This document shows, piece by piece, positions 17,413 to 26,850 of a stretch of DNA of 64,000 bases (within the stretch, counting starts at the first letter, position 1; each line of letters opens with the position of its first letter). Under the pieces are notes generated by a model. It was not told the DNA's origin. It worked only from the letters and a program-made list of their open reading frames with translations, and ran no database searches. The DNA is from Paenibacillus sp. 1011MAR3C5 (GTDB taxonomy: Bacteria; Bacillota; Bacilli; Paenibacillales; Paenibacillaceae): assembly GCF_003591485.1 (NCBI RefSeq), contig NZ_QZCF01000005.1:124001-188000 (forward strand). Reading direction: 5' to 3'. The position numbers and the translations under genes were made by a program.

Positions 17413-18183
17413 ATGACAAATCCGTTTGATCCAACAGCTTACAGAAGCGAGCAGCCGGAGCCGGCGATGCCGGATGACAAGAAAAAGATGGGCAGTGTTG
17501 TGGAGAATATTCAGCAGCTCGGCACAGCATTAACGCCTGCACCGACGGAATCGAATATTTTTTGCATGACCATTATCGGTCAGGTGGAAGGGCATCTCAT
17601 CTTGCCGCCGCAAAATAAGACAACCAAATACGAGCATATTATTCCTCAACTGGTCGCAGCGGAGCAAAACCATAAAATAGAAGGCGTTCTCATTGTATTG
17701 AACACGGTAGGCGGCGATGTGGAGGCGGGACTTGCGATCGCGGAGATGATTTCCTCTTTATCCAAGCCTACGGTGACGCTAGTTCTGGGAGGCGGCCATT
17801 CTATTGGGGTGCCGATTGCTGTTGCCGGCAATAAATCGTTTATTGCCGAGACGGCTACGATGACTATTCATCCCATCCGGATGAACGGATTGGTCATTGG
17901 CGTACCTCAGACCTTTGAATATTTGGATAAAATGCAGGAGAGGGTCGTTCGCTTCGTTACTTCCCACTCCAGAGTAATGGAGCATACGTTCAAGGATCTG
18001 ATGTTCAAGACTGGCGAGCTGACGCGGGATATCGGAACAACCGTAATCGGTACGGACGCTGTTCGGCATGGATTGATCGATGCGGTAGGCGGTCTGGGCG
18101 AAGCGCTGCGGGAATTGAATGCCATGATTGAAATGCGCAGAGCTATGATGCCGATGCCGATGCCAGGAGGGGTGCCGCAATGA
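17413..18183 (+). CDS. tepA: ClpP-like serine protease TepA (YmfB)
   Basis: ClpP-fold protease, 256 residues. An N-terminal extension of ~45 residues precedes the ClpP domain. The nucleophile region is [17 protein letters not shown] (S130) and the His region is [10 protein letters not shown] (H153). The neighbours spoIIIE and ylzJ match the B. subtilis locus. AAGGGGA precedes the ATG. The last four bases overlap ylzJ (ATGA). Confidence 0.9.
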   Translation: MTNPFDPTAYRSEQPEPAMPDDKKKMGSVVENIQQLGTALTPAPTESNIFCMTIIGQVEGHLILPPQNKTTKYEHIIPQLVAAEQNHKIEGVLIVLNTVGGDVEAGLAIAEMISSLSKPTVTLVLGGGHSIGVPIAVAGNKSFIAETATMTIHPIRMNGLVIGVPQTFEYLDKMQERVVRFVTSHSRVMEHTFKDLMFKTGELTRDIGTTVIGTDAVRHGLIDAVGGLGEALRELNAMIEMRRAMMPMPMPGGVPQ

Positions 18184-18407
18184 CGCTTCATACCGTAATG
18201 CCGCTTGAATTGGTGCTGCAAGGCATTCATGATGATCAGGACAAACCGATGCATGAGGTCACGGTGAGGGGAATCAAAATGCAAGTCATCCCTGTTGCGC
18301 CAGGCATGGGGCGGATCGTACGTTTGCTGGATTGCAGCCTTCACGATTATTTGAACCCGGCTTTCATGCCGGGTGCTGTGATCTCCTTCAACGATATTGA
18401 AGAATAA
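18180..18407 (+). CDS. ylzJ: YlzJ-like protein
   Basis: Protein of 75 residues of unknown function, recognised by its start ([15 protein letters not shown]), its core ([37 protein letters not shown] in part) and its fixed place between tepA and spoIIIE. It overlaps tepA by four bases, so it is translated with it. No signal peptide or membrane segment is seen. Confidence 0.85.
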   Translation: MTLHTVMPLELVLQGIHDDQDKPMHEVTVRGIKMQVIPVAPGMGRIVRLLDCSLHDYLNPAFMPGAVISFNDIEE

Positions 18408-18453
18408 GTGTTCCCATTGGCGTTCTCTTTCGTAGCCCGTTAACCAATATCTG

Positions 18454-18462
18454 TGCTATAAT
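18454..18462 (+). promoter_or_regulatory. Extended -10 promoter for spoIIIE
   Basis: TGC followed by TATAAT, 22 bp before the spoIIIE start, with no clear -35 box. Confidence 0.45.
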
Positions 18463-18483
18463 GGTAGACCAGAGGTGACGGAA

Positions 18484-21186
18484 TTGGCAAAGAAAAAGAG
18501 ACGAAAGAAATCCATTGGCGCTCAATTAAAATACGAAGTTTACGGCATATTGCTTATTACGATATCGATTATTGCCCTATCGGGCGAAGCGGCTGTGGGC
18601 CGCGCATTGTCCAAGCTGTTCGGTCTTGCCCTCGGCAAGTTTTATTTTGTGCTGGCCCTTATTGGCGTATATGTTGGACTTACCGTAATGGTGAAGCGGG
18701 CGTGGCCTAAAAGCTGGTCAAGCAGAAGGACGGGCCTCCTCATTCTCGTGCTCGCCTTTACATTAAGCAGCTCTATCTCTGAGGTGAATCTCCGTTTTGA
18801 GGGAGTGGACCGGGATGCTCTGTCGGGCGGAGTTATTATGAGTACGCTAGGCACCGATCTTAGGGATCAGTTGATTTCGGTGTCGCCTGCGAATGATGTA
18901 TCCATACGTGACAAGACGATTAGCGGCGGTTATATCGGCGCGATCCAATACTCCTTGTTATTTATGCTGTTTGGTTACTATGGTGCTTTAATCATTAATA
19001 TCGTGATGTTCGCTATCTCCATTATGCTGATTACAGGCAAATCATACGTCGAATTGCTGGGCGTCATACGCAAGCGGGCAGGCAGCATGTTCAAGCTGCT
19101 AATGGCTAAACGAAGCGCTATGCGCAAGCGGAAAGCGGCGAAGATTGCCGTCGTTGCCGCGCAGGGGCAGCACAACGAGCATGATGGGACAATTGAGGAT
19201 GTGGACGATTACCAGCCTGCTCCGCCGCGGAAGCGCAAGTCACTGTTTTTTGCGTGGAAGCAGGAGGGGCAGCAGGAATCGAAGGTGCAGGATCAGCAGG
19301 ACGAATGGCAGCTGTCGCAGCATGAACATGCCGAGAGTGGCATGAAGCCGGTATGGGAGAGCGAGTTGGCTGGCGATTGGGAACCTTCCGGAGAGCGTCC
19401 GGTCAATGCCGATACTGCTGCAGCTGTAACGAACGACAGTGAGCCCCCTTGGGCAGAGGCTGATCAAGAACAGGGTTCTGTTATACATAATGAATGGCAT
19501 GCAGACGGAGGGTCAACTGCACCGGCTATGGAAGAAGAGCAGGTGTGGCCGCGCGTCGACGCAGTACCGGATGATCAAGAAGCATCTTTGGCCTCTGTTG
19601 TATCTTCTAGCGATGAAGCGTCTGATTCAGACGATGAGGAGATCTTCGAGAGTGGAGAGCAGCAGTCCAATCCGCTGCTTGATTCTGAAGCCCTTATCTC
19701 TGATGGCGATACGGAGGGTGCTGTCCCGAGAAGGCCAATGGATGGGGAATCTCCAGCGGCAAAGCCGTATAAGCTGCCTCCGTTCACGCTGCTGCATAAA
19801 CCGAGCGGAATGGCCAAAGGTTCGGACGCGACGGATATGTATGACTCCAGACGGAAGCTGGAAGCAACGCTCGAAAGCTTCGGTGTGCGAGCCAAAGTGC
19901 TGGACGTTGTTCGGGGCCCTGCCGTTACCCGCTATGAGGTACAACCGGCTACTGGCGTTAAGGTTAGCCGCATTGTGGGCTTGACGGATGATATTGCGCT
20001 TGCGCTGGCAGCCAAGGATGTCCGCATGGAGGCTCCAATTCCGGGGAAATCGGCTATCGGCATCGAGGTTCCGAATATGGAAGTATCGGTTGTCACGATG
20101 AGAGAAGTGATGGAGACGCCTGCGTTTCATAACTCTTCCTCCAAGCTGTCCATTGCATTTGGCAGAGATATTTCCGGTCAGACGATTGTCGGCAACCTGG
20201 CCAAGATGCCCCATCTGCTTGTAGCAGGGGCGACAGGCTCAGGGAAATCGGTATGTATCAACGGCATTATTACAAGCATTCTGTACAAAGCGCATCCTGA
20301 CGAAGTGAAGTTTCTGATGATCGACCCTAAGATGGTCGAGCTTAATGTGTATAACGGCATCCCGCATTTGCTGGCGCCAGTCGTTACCGATCCGCGCAGA
20401 GCATCGCTAGCGCTGAAAAAGATTGTGGTAGAGATGGAGAAACGGTATGAGCTGTTCTCCAAGTCGTCCACGCGAAATATTGAAGGCTACAATACCCTTA
20501 TGGCTGACAATCCGTCGGCGGTGCTTCCTTATATTGTAGTTATTGTGGACGAGCTTGCGGATCTAATGATGGTAGCGGCGGGAGATGTCGAGGATTCCAT
20601 CGCAAGACTGGCGCAGATGGCCCGTGCAGCCGGGATTCATCTGATTATTGCCACCCAGCGGCCATCAGTCGACGTTATCACCGGCGTAATCAAAGCGAAC
20701 ATCCCGTCTCGTATTGCGTTTGGCGTATCGTCGCAGGTTGATTCACGCACGATTCTGGATATGGCCGGAGCTGAGAAGCTGCTGGGCAGAGGCGATATGT
20801 TGTTCCTGCCGGTAGGCATGTCGAAGCCGATTCGTGTGCAAGGGGCGTTCCTCTCCGATCAGGAGGTCGAGGCGCTCGTCGCGTTCGCGCGAGATCAAGG
20901 CGAAGCGGTCTACAAAGAGGATTTGGTGCCGGAGATCGAGGAAGAAACGGAAAATCCGGATATGATGCTGGATGAGCTGTTCGATCAAGCGGTCCAAATC
21001 GTCGTGGAAGCGAAGCAAGCCTCCGTCTCGCTCCTGCAGCGGAGAATGCGGGTCGGATATACGCGAGCAGCCAGAATGATTGATCAGATGGAGGCGAGAG
21101 GTGTCGTCGGACCTTATGAAGGCAGCAAGCCCCGCGAGGTGCTGATGTCGCTGGAGCAGATTCAAGCAAGCCGGGTCAGCTCTTAG
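18484..21186 (+). CDS. spoIIIE: DNA translocase SpoIIIE/FtsK
   Basis: Septal ATPase that pumps the chromosome into the forespore. 900 residues from TTG 18484 (MAKKKRRKK), chosen because AGAGGTGA lies 5 nt upstream and relatives start this way; a GTG at 18475 would sit inside that ribosome binding site. Four N-terminal membrane helices (about 20-190) are followed by a long acidic, Gln/Glu-rich linker (about 235-430). The motor has Walker [10 protein letters not shown] near 583 and Walker [12 protein letters not shown] near 685. The gamma winged helix at the C-terminus ([18 protein letters not shown]) reads the polarity sequences. Confidence 0.95.
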   Translation: MAKKKRRKKSIGAQLKYEVYGILLITISIIALSGEAAVGRALSKLFGLALGKFYFVLALIGVYVGLTVMVKRAWPKSWSSRRTGLLILVLAFTLSSSISEVNLRFEGVDRDALSGGVIMSTLGTDLRDQLISVSPANDVSIRDKTISGGYIGAIQYSLLFMLFGYYGALIINIVMFAISIMLITGKSYVELLGVIRKRAGSMFKLLMAKRSAMRKRKAAKIAVVAAQGQHNEHDGTIEDVDDYQPAPPRKRKSLFFAWKQEGQQESKVQDQQDEWQLSQHEHAESGMKPVWESELAGDWEPSGERPVNADTAAAVTNDSEPPWAEADQEQGSVIHNEWHADGGSTAPAMEEEQVWPRVDAVPDDQEASLASVVSSSDEASDSDDEEIFESGEQQSNPLLDSEALISDGDTEGAVPRRPMDGESPAAKPYKLPPFTLLHKPSGMAKGSDATDMYDSRRKLEATLESFGVRAKVLDVVRGPAVTRYEVQPATGVKVSRIVGLTDDIALALAAKDVRMEAPIPGKSAIGIEVPNMEVSVVTMREVMETPAFHNSSSKLSIAFGRDISGQTIVGNLAKMPHLLVAGATGSGKSVCINGIITSILYKAHPDEVKFLMIDPKMVELNVYNGIPHLLAPVVTDPRRASLALKKIVVEMEKRYELFSKSSTRNIEGYNTLMADNPSAVLPYIVVIVDELADLMMVAAGDVEDSIARLAQMARAAGIHLIIATQRPSVDVITGVIKANIPSRIAFGVSSQVDSRTILDMAGAEKLLGRGDMLFLPVGMSKPIRVQGAFLSDQEVEALVAFARDQGEAVYKEDLVPEIEEETENPDMMLDELFDQAVQIVVEAKQASVSLLQRRMRVGYTRAARMIDQMEARGVVGPYEGSKPREVLMSLEQIQASRVSS

Positions 21187-21206
21187 CCCAAATGCGATAA
21201 TCGCCT

Positions 21207-21236
21207 GCATAGAAGCTGGGGAACTTTCTCATACTA
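21207..21236 (+). promoter_or_regulatory. SigG-type promoter for sleB
   Basis: GCATAG (21207-21212), 17 bp, CATACTA (21230-21236). The -10 is a perfect SigG match and sleB is a SigG gene in B. subtilis. Confidence 0.72.
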
Positions 21237-21239
21237 GAG

Positions 21240-21257
21240 TTAGGTAACGCTACCTAA
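21240..21257. repeat. Perfect inverted repeat at the predicted sleB start site
   Basis: TTAGGTA, 4 bp (ACGC), TACCTAA. It lies immediately downstream of the SigG -10, about where transcription would begin, and so could be an operator or a 5'-end hairpin. Confidence 0.7.
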
Positions 21258-21293
21258 AGCGAACTAACTTGCAAGAGAAAGGCAGATCCCTAC

Positions 21294-22082
21294 ATGAGAA
21301 ATCGTTTGTTAGCGGTGACCTTGATCATCGTTCTGCTCGTATGCGGTACCTTTTCCTTAATCAAAGGGAATAGTCGCGAGTCGACAGAAACGTTCAGCAA
21401 TGCGACACTTAGGGTTGGGTCAACAGGCCAGGATGTGTATGAGCTGCAAGGACGCCTTACGTTTCTCGGCTACTACAACGGGAAGATAGACGGCGTGTTC
21501 GGCTCCAAGACCAAAGGCGCGGTTACATGGTTTCAATGGAAGTTCGGTCTGAAATCCGACGGCATTGTCGGTGCGGATACGAAGAAGAAGCTAGTGAACG
21601 CTACGAAGGCTTGGAAGCCTGGCCAGACAGGCGGCGGTTCAGCACAGACGCCATCTGGCGGCGGTACAGGCAGCGGCGGAGGGGCTGGCTCCGGAAGCAA
21701 TCTGGCGCCATCCAACAAGCTTGGCCTGACCGAGAATGACATTCAAATTATGGCCAATGCCGTCTATGGCGAAGCAAGAGGCGAGCCTTATGAGGGTCAA
21801 GTAGCAGTGGCTGCTGTTATATTGAACCGCGTGAAATCACCAAGCTTCCCAGATACGGTATACGGTGTCATCTTTCAGCCGCGTGCCTTTACAGCAGTGG
21901 CCGATGGCCAGATCTACCTGACCCCGAATGCCAAGGCCAAAGAGGCAGTTATGGATGCCATTAACGGCTGGGATCCTTCAGGCGGCTGTCTCTACTACTT
22001 CAATCCTGTAACAGCGACATCGGCCTGGATATGGACTAGGACACAGGTGAAGACGATTGGCAAACATATATTCTGTATGTAA
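21294..22082 (+). CDS. sleB: Spore cortex-lytic enzyme SleB
   Basis: Lytic transglycosylase that degrades muramic-lactam cortex during germination; made in the forespore and exported. 262 residues: signal peptide/membrane segment (about 1-25), a peptidoglycan-binding domain (about 39-105, with GYYNGKIDGVFGSKTKGAV), a Gly/Ser-rich linker (about 112-140), and the SleB/CwlJ hydrolase domain (about 146-262) with the catalytic glutamate in AVYGEARGEP. No ypeB homologue follows: the next gene is the peptidase-like ymfF. Confidence 0.93.
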   Translation: MRNRLLAVTLIIVLLVCGTFSLIKGNSRESTETFSNATLRVGSTGQDVYELQGRLTFLGYYNGKIDGVFGSKTKGAVTWFQWKFGLKSDGIVGADTKKKLVNATKAWKPGQTGGGSAQTPSGGGTGSGGGAGSGSNLAPSNKLGLTENDIQIMANAVYGEARGEPYEGQVAVAAVILNRVKSPSFPDTVYGVIFQPRAFTAVADGQIYLTPNAKAKEAVMDAINGWDPSGGCLYYFNPVTATSAWIWTRTQVKTIGKHIFCM

Positions 22083-22109
22083 CATGCCGTCAGATAGGCC
22101 TGTGATAAG

Positions 22110-22151
22110 GGAAGCAGCCGCTTCTGCGTGAGCGCAGTGGCGGTTGCTTCT
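22110..22151 (+). terminator. Hairpin after sleB, probable terminator
   Basis: GAAGCAGCCGC and GCGGTTGCTTC arms around a second small stem (CTGCG/CGCAG). The T-tail is poor (TTCTTCC), so termination strength is uncertain. Confidence 0.6.
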
Positions 22152-22207
22152 TCCATTTCCATTAGGTTAAAATGGAAAAAACGGCATCTATGAAGGGAGC
22201 AAACCGC

Positions 22208-23482
22208 GTGTCCTTATTTCAAAGGGGGCAGCTGCAGCGAGTTAGACTGCATGTGCTGCCGACGAAACGATTCAAGACGTTTGCGATATCTTTGTTTGCA
22301 GGTATTCCGTTAAGTGAGGATACGGTGACGCCGATTGCCCTTATTCCCTTCGTTCTGCGTCGGGGTACGGGTAGAACGCCGGAGACAATCGCGTTCCGCG
22401 AGAAGCTGGACGATATGTACGGAGCAGGCTTTGGTTTCGATGTATATAAAAGAGGAGATTCACAGATCGTACAATTCCGTATGGATGTCATCAATGACCA
22501 GTTCGTAAGCTCAGAGCAGTCATTGCTGGCGGCATCTCTGCAATTTCTTGGCGATGCCCTCACCGATCCGCTCAAGGAAGGCGGCGGATTCCGCGCCAAA
22601 TACGTGGAAGCAGAGAAAGCGACTCTGAGGAAGAGGCTGGAGGCTATTGTCAACGACAAGATCCGTTATGCCGCGGAGCGCTGTCTGGAGGAGATGTGTG
22701 CCAATGAGCCGTACCGTCTTCATCCGCTGGGCAAGCTGGAGGAGATTGACGGCATAGCGCCAGATACGCTGTTCCGCCATTACGAGGAATGGCTGGACAA
22801 CGCCGCGCTGGATTTGTATGTTGTAGGCGACACCTCGCTGGAGGAAGTGACGCAGTTGGTCGCAAAGACATTCAAGCTGAAGGCGGGCACGCCAGCGCGT
22901 TATGCCAGTCCGGATGTCAAGCATGACGTTCATGACATCAAGTATGTCGTGGATGAGTTGGATGTAAGCCAAGGCAAGCTCAACATGGGCTTGCGAACGG
23001 GAATCGGCTACGACGATAAGCTGTATCCTGCTGCGCTTATGTACAATGGCATTTTGGGCGGGTACCCGCATTCGAAGCTGTTCATTAATGTGAGGGAAAA
23101 GGAAAGCTTGGCGTATTATGCGGCATCCCGGCTCGACGGGCACAAAGGCATTTGTACGATCCAATCAGGCATTGAATTCAACAACTATGAGAAGGCGGTT
23201 GCGATCATCAAGCAACAGCTCGAGAGCATGGCAAGCGGCGAGCTGTCCGAGCTTGAGATCAACCAGACTAAAGCGATGATTTCGGGCCACCTGCGCGAGC
23301 TGCAGGATTCGGCCTACGAGTTGCTCTCTTATGATTTCAACAGTGTGCTGACTGGCAACGAAAGAACGTCGGCACAGCTGCTTGAGCAAGTTCAGGGCGT
23401 TACCGCAGACGATATTGTAGAAGTGGCGAAGCGGGTTCAGCTCGACACGGTCTACTTCCTGCGCGATCGAAAGGAGGCATAA
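22208..23482 (+). CDS. ymfF: M16-family peptidase-like protein without zinc motif (YmfF type)
   Basis: 424 residues from GTG 22208 (MSLFQRGQLQRV), chosen for GAAGGGAG upstream; an ATG at 22172 would add 12 residues. It has the M16 fold layout (LIPFVLRRGTGRTP where the zinc motif should be, then ILGGYPHSKLFINVREKESLAYY near residue 280) but no HxxEH, so it is presumably the inactive partner of the next gene product. The pair is separated by 3 bp. Such active/inactive pairs are known in the M16 family. Confidence 0.88.
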   Translation: MSLFQRGQLQRVRLHVLPTKRFKTFAISLFAGIPLSEDTVTPIALIPFVLRRGTGRTPETIAFREKLDDMYGAGFGFDVYKRGDSQIVQFRMDVINDQFVSSEQSLLAASLQFLGDALTDPLKEGGGFRAKYVEAEKATLRKRLEAIVNDKIRYAAERCLEEMCANEPYRLHPLGKLEEIDGIAPDTLFRHYEEWLDNAALDLYVVGDTSLEEVTQLVAKTFKLKAGTPARYASPDVKHDVHDIKYVVDELDVSQGKLNMGLRTGIGYDDKLYPAALMYNGILGGYPHSKLFINVREKESLAYYAASRLDGHKGICTIQSGIEFNNYEKAVAIIKQQLESMASGELSELEINQTKAMISGHLRELQDSAYELLSYDFNSVLTGNERTSAQLLEQVQGVTADDIVEVAKRVQLDTVYFLRDRKEA

Positions 23483-23485
23483 GCG

Positions 23486-24775
23486 ATGGAGACGCTGAAT
23501 TATCCGAACGTACAGGAGAAGCTGTATCGCGAAGTGCTGGATAACGGCTTGGAGGTCATCGTCCTGCCGAAGGAAGGCTTCCAGAAAACGTATGCGACCT
23601 TCTCGACCAAATACGGTTCCGTCGATAACCGCTTCTCGGTCGGCAATCAGGAGCCTGTCCGGGTGCCGGACGGGATCGCGCATTTCCTGGAGCATAAAAT
23701 GTTCGAGGAACCGGAGGGCGATATCTTTGCTGTATTCGCTTCGCAAGGCGCTTCGGCGAATGCTTACACAACGTTCGACCGGACGGTCTATCTCTTTTCG
23801 GCAACGGAGCAAATCCATGCCAATCTGGAGACGCTGATCAATTTTGTGCAGAAGCCTTATTTCACGGATACCAATGTGGATAAGGAAAAGGGCATCATCG
23901 AGCAAGAAATCAATATGTATAAAGACAATGCGGATTGGCGCGTATACTTCGGGCTTATTGACGCTTTGTACCATAACCACCCGGTACATATCGATATCGC
24001 GGGTACCGTAGAGTCCATCTATCAGATTGACAAGGAAACCTTGTACCGTTGTTACGAGACGTTCTACCATCCGTCCAATATGCTGTTGTTTGTTGTTGGA
24101 GGAGTGGACGTGAAGGAAATCTTCGATCTGGTGAAGGCGAACCAGCAAGCAAAAAACTTCGAGCCGCAAGGGCAAATCAAGCGTTACTTTGATCAAGAAC
24201 CCGTACCTGTCAAGATTCCGCGTAAAGTGGCGCAATTGTCGGTTTCGCTGCCTAAGTGCATGCTGGGATTCAAGGAGAAAAAGGTCGGCTTGACTGGCGA
24301 GGCGCTGCTTCGCAATGAAGTGACGACGAAGCTGATGCTAGAAGCCTTAATTGGCCCGAGCTCGAAGCTGTACCAATCGCTTTATGAGCAAAACTTAATT
24401 TCCGATTCATTCGGTCATGAATACAATTCCAGCAGCGATTATGCGTTTTCGGTTATTGGCGGAGATACGCCTGATCCCGATGCACTAATTGAGGCCTTGC
24501 GTACAGGTATTACTGCCGCGATTGGTCAGGGCATCGAGAAATCCGCATTCGAGCGTTCCAAGCGCAAGAAAATCGGAAGTTATCTTCGTATGCTGAACTC
24601 CCCCGAATCCATTGCGGGCGAATTTACCCGTTACCGGTTCCGTGATGCCGATATGTTCGATGTGCTTGGCTTCTACGAGGCTTGCACGCTAGAAGAAGTG
24701 AATGAGCGTCTTCGCGAGCATTTTGATTTCGAGCAGTTGGCTGTCTCCATCGTAGAGAAACCAGCAGCGAAATGA
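23486..24775 (+). CDS. ymfH: M16-family zinc peptidase (YmfH type)
   Basis: Active-type partner of YmfF: the inverted zinc motif is HFLEH (H66, E69, H70) and the downstream glutamate region IIEQEINMYKDNADWRVY is intact. 429 residues. AAAGGAGG precedes the ATG. The gene ends overlapping ymfI by four bases. In vivo substrates are unknown. Confidence 0.92.
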   Translation: METLNYPNVQEKLYREVLDNGLEVIVLPKEGFQKTYATFSTKYGSVDNRFSVGNQEPVRVPDGIAHFLEHKMFEEPEGDIFAVFASQGASANAYTTFDRTVYLFSATEQIHANLETLINFVQKPYFTDTNVDKEKGIIEQEINMYKDNADWRVYFGLIDALYHNHPVHIDIAGTVESIYQIDKETLYRCYETFYHPSNMLLFVVGGVDVKEIFDLVKANQQAKNFEPQGQIKRYFDQEPVPVKIPRKVAQLSVSLPKCMLGFKEKKVGLTGEALLRNEVTTKLMLEALIGPSSKLYQSLYEQNLISDSFGHEYNSSSDYAFSVIGGDTPDPDALIEALRTGITAAIGQGIEKSAFERSKRKKIGSYLRMLNSPESIAGEFTRYRFRDADMFDVLGFYEACTLEEVNERLREHFDFEQLAVSIVEKPAAK

Positions 24776-25521
24776 TGAAAAATTTGCAGGAGACAACGGT
24801 ATTGATTACCGGGGGGAGCCGTGGCATTGGCGCTGCGATTGCAAAGCGCTTTGCCGCGGAAGGGGTCAATATTGTTCTCCATTATCTGGAGTCGCATGAA
24901 AGCGCGAATGAGACGGCGAGAATGTGTATGGCGCTTGGAGCCAATGTCATGACGATTTCTGCCGATCTTCGTTCGCGTGATCAACTGTCTAGAATGCGCG
25001 ATAAGCTGGAGACTCATGATATTCGTCCGGATGTTCTGGTGAATAACGGCGGCATCTCGCATTATGGCATGCTGGCTGACGTAACAGAGCAGGAATGGGA
25101 TGATGTGATGGCAGTTAACCTGAAAGGCATGTTCCTTTGCACTCAGCTGTTCATGCCTTCCATGATCGCTCAGCGATACGGCCGCATTATCAATGTTTCT
25201 TCTGTATGGGGCATGTCCGGCGCTTCCTGCGAAGTGCTTTATTCCACGACAAAGGGCGGTATGAATGCATTCACCAAAGCGCTCGCCAAGGAGCTTGCTC
25301 CATCCGGGGTTACTGTGAACGCTGTTGCTCCGGGTGTCGTAGATACGCTGATGATGAACAGCTTTAATCAGGAGGAGAAAGCGGCTTTGCAGCAGGAGAT
25401 TCCTGCAGGCCGCTTCGGCTCCGCCGAAGAAATCGCATCGCTTGTTTATTTCCTATCCTTACCGGAATCATCCTATATAACTGGACAGATTATAAGCCCG
25501 AATGGCGGATGGCATACCTGA
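24772..25521 (+). CDS. ymfI: Short-chain dehydrogenase/reductase, FabG-like (YmfI)
   Basis: NAD(P)-dependent oxidoreductase of about 249 residues. The cofactor motif TGGSRGIG starts at residue 13, NNGG follows near 86, and the Ser/Tyr/Lys set is in NVSSVWG and YSTTKGG (Tyr about 157, Lys about 161). The end PNGGWHT matches 3-oxoacyl-ACP reductase relatives (usually DGG). Located in the ymf cluster, so the real substrate may differ from FabG. Translationally coupled to ymfH; ATG at 24772 or 24775. Confidence 0.88.
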   Translation: MMKNLQETTVLITGGSRGIGAAIAKRFAAEGVNIVLHYLESHESANETARMCMALGANVMTISADLRSRDQLSRMRDKLETHDIRPDVLVNNGGISHYGMLADVTEQEWDDVMAVNLKGMFLCTQLFMPSMIAQRYGRIINVSSVWGMSGASCEVLYSTTKGGMNAFTKALAKELAPSGVTVNAVAPGVVDTLMMNSFNQEEKAALQQEIPAGRFGSAEEIASLVYFLSLPESSYITGQIISPNGGWHT

Positions 25522-25630
25522 TTTGCGCTATATTCGGCATTCAATTGAATAAGTCGCTGCGGAAGTGCGCAGAATAAAGACTGTTGATGATTCTTTTCTA
25601 TTCCACACCAACCTTAGGAGGCGAAGAGGC

Positions 25631-25882
25631 ATGTCAACTGTCCTGACGAACTTCGAGACATGGAAGCACTTTTTGGCCGATCGCGTATCTCAAGCGAAAA
25701 AGATGGGGCTGACGGAAGATACGATCGCCAATCTGGCGTTCGAGATTGGCTCCTTCCTTGACGAGAAGGTTGATCCGAAAAATGACGAGGAACGCATTTT
25801 GAAGCAGCTTTGGGATATAGGCGACGAAACAGAGCGCAAGACAGTCGCAAGGCTGATGGTCAAGCTCGTCGAGAAATCGTAG
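25631..25882 (+). CDS. ymfJ: DUF3243 protein (YmfJ)
   Basis: 83-residue soluble protein of unknown function, recognised by FETWKHFLADRVSQAKKMGL and the position between ymfI and ymfK. It is mostly helical and charged. The ATG at 25631 has AGGAGG about 9 nt upstream; upstream in-frame codons are not conserved-looking. A strong terminator follows. Confidence 0.85.
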   Translation: MSTVLTNFETWKHFLADRVSQAKKMGLTEDTIANLAFEIGSFLDEKVDPKNDEERILKQLWDIGDETERKTVARLMVKLVEKS

Positions 25883-25899
25883 CACTTATACCGGTCAGC

Positions 25900-25931
25900 A
25901 GAAAAGCCTCCAGAAGCGGAGGCTTTTCTGC
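25900..25931 (+). terminator. Terminator after ymfJ
   Basis: Perfect 12-bp stem AGAAAAGCCTCC / GGAGGCTTTTCT around loop AGAAGC. Confidence 0.88.
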
Positions 25932-26059
25932 AATGTTTTGTTTCGTTGCAGGATAATGACGAAAATTGTAGAATAATTGATTAAAGGTATGTGAATGGCG
26001 AAGAAACTTGATTTTTGGCCTTATACTCTTTATTATTCAGGTTTAGGACGGTGACATCG

Positions 26060-26827
26060 TTGGAGACGAAACAATGGTACATGGAATACAAGATACATAA
26101 GAACCGCCCTGGCTTGCTTGGAGATATCGCTTCTTTGCTCGGTATGCTGGAAGTTAACATTATGACGATTAACGGCGTAGAGGACCGTACTCGCGGCATG
26201 CTTCTTCAAACCAATGACGATGTGAAAATCGATCTTCTGGGCAAAATGCTGCAGAAGGTTGACAATATTACGGTGAACAAGCTGAGAACGCCTACAATTG
26301 TAGATATTTTAGCTGTTCGCCATGGCCGTTATATCGAAAGGGATTCCGACGACCGGAAGACCTTTCGTTTCGTAAGGGATGAGCTTGGCTTGCTCGTGGA
26401 CTTCCTTGGGGAGGTATTCAAGCGAGAGGGCAACCAAGTGATCGGTCTTCGCGGCATGCCGCGCGTCGGCAAGACGGAATCGATCATAGCAGGCAGTGTC
26501 TGCTCCAATAAACGCTGGGCCTTCGTATCATCCACTTTGCTTCGGCAGACGGTCCGCAGCCAACTGTCCGAGGAGGAGATGCAGCCGAACAATATCTTTA
26601 TTATTGACGGAATCGTGAGCACAATACGCTCAAATGAGAGACATCATTCTCTTCTGCAGGAGATTATGGCGATGCCGTCGACGAAAGTAATCGAGCATCC
26701 GGACATATTCGTAAAGGAATCACATTACGATTACAGCCATTTCGATATTATTATCGAACTGCGCAATACACCGGATGAGGAGATTTCATACGAATCATTC
26801 ACTGCCAACTATTCGGACGATTTCTAA
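26060..26827 (+). CDS. ymfK: DUF3388 protein with ACT-like N-terminus and a P-loop (YmfK)
   Basis: About 255 residues. The N-terminal ~75 residues resemble an ACT domain (EYKIHKNRPGLLGDIASLLGML). A P-loop-like GMPRVGKTES lies near residue 140, with IFIIDGIVS as a possible Walker B near 185. Function unknown; conserved in the ymf cluster. TTG 26060 is the preferred start (weak ribosome binding site AGGACGG); GTG 26051 is an alternative. Confidence 0.78.
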   Translation: METKQWYMEYKIHKNRPGLLGDIASLLGMLEVNIMTINGVEDRTRGMLLQTNDDVKIDLLGKMLQKVDNITVNKLRTPTIVDILAVRHGRYIERDSDDRKTFRFVRDELGLLVDFLGEVFKREGNQVIGLRGMPRVGKTESIIAGSVCSNKRWAFVSSTLLRQTVRSQLSEEEMQPNNIFIIDGIVSTIRSNERHHSLLQEIMAMPSTKVIEHPDIFVKESHYDYSHFDIIIELRNTPDEEISYESFTANYSDDF

Positions 26828-26850
26828 TCTAATCGGAAGGAGGCATTTCC

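Noticed and set aside
23165..24235. Antisense open frame of 356 codons across ymfF/ymfH
   Set aside because: Opposite strand of two clear M16 genes; no start signals.
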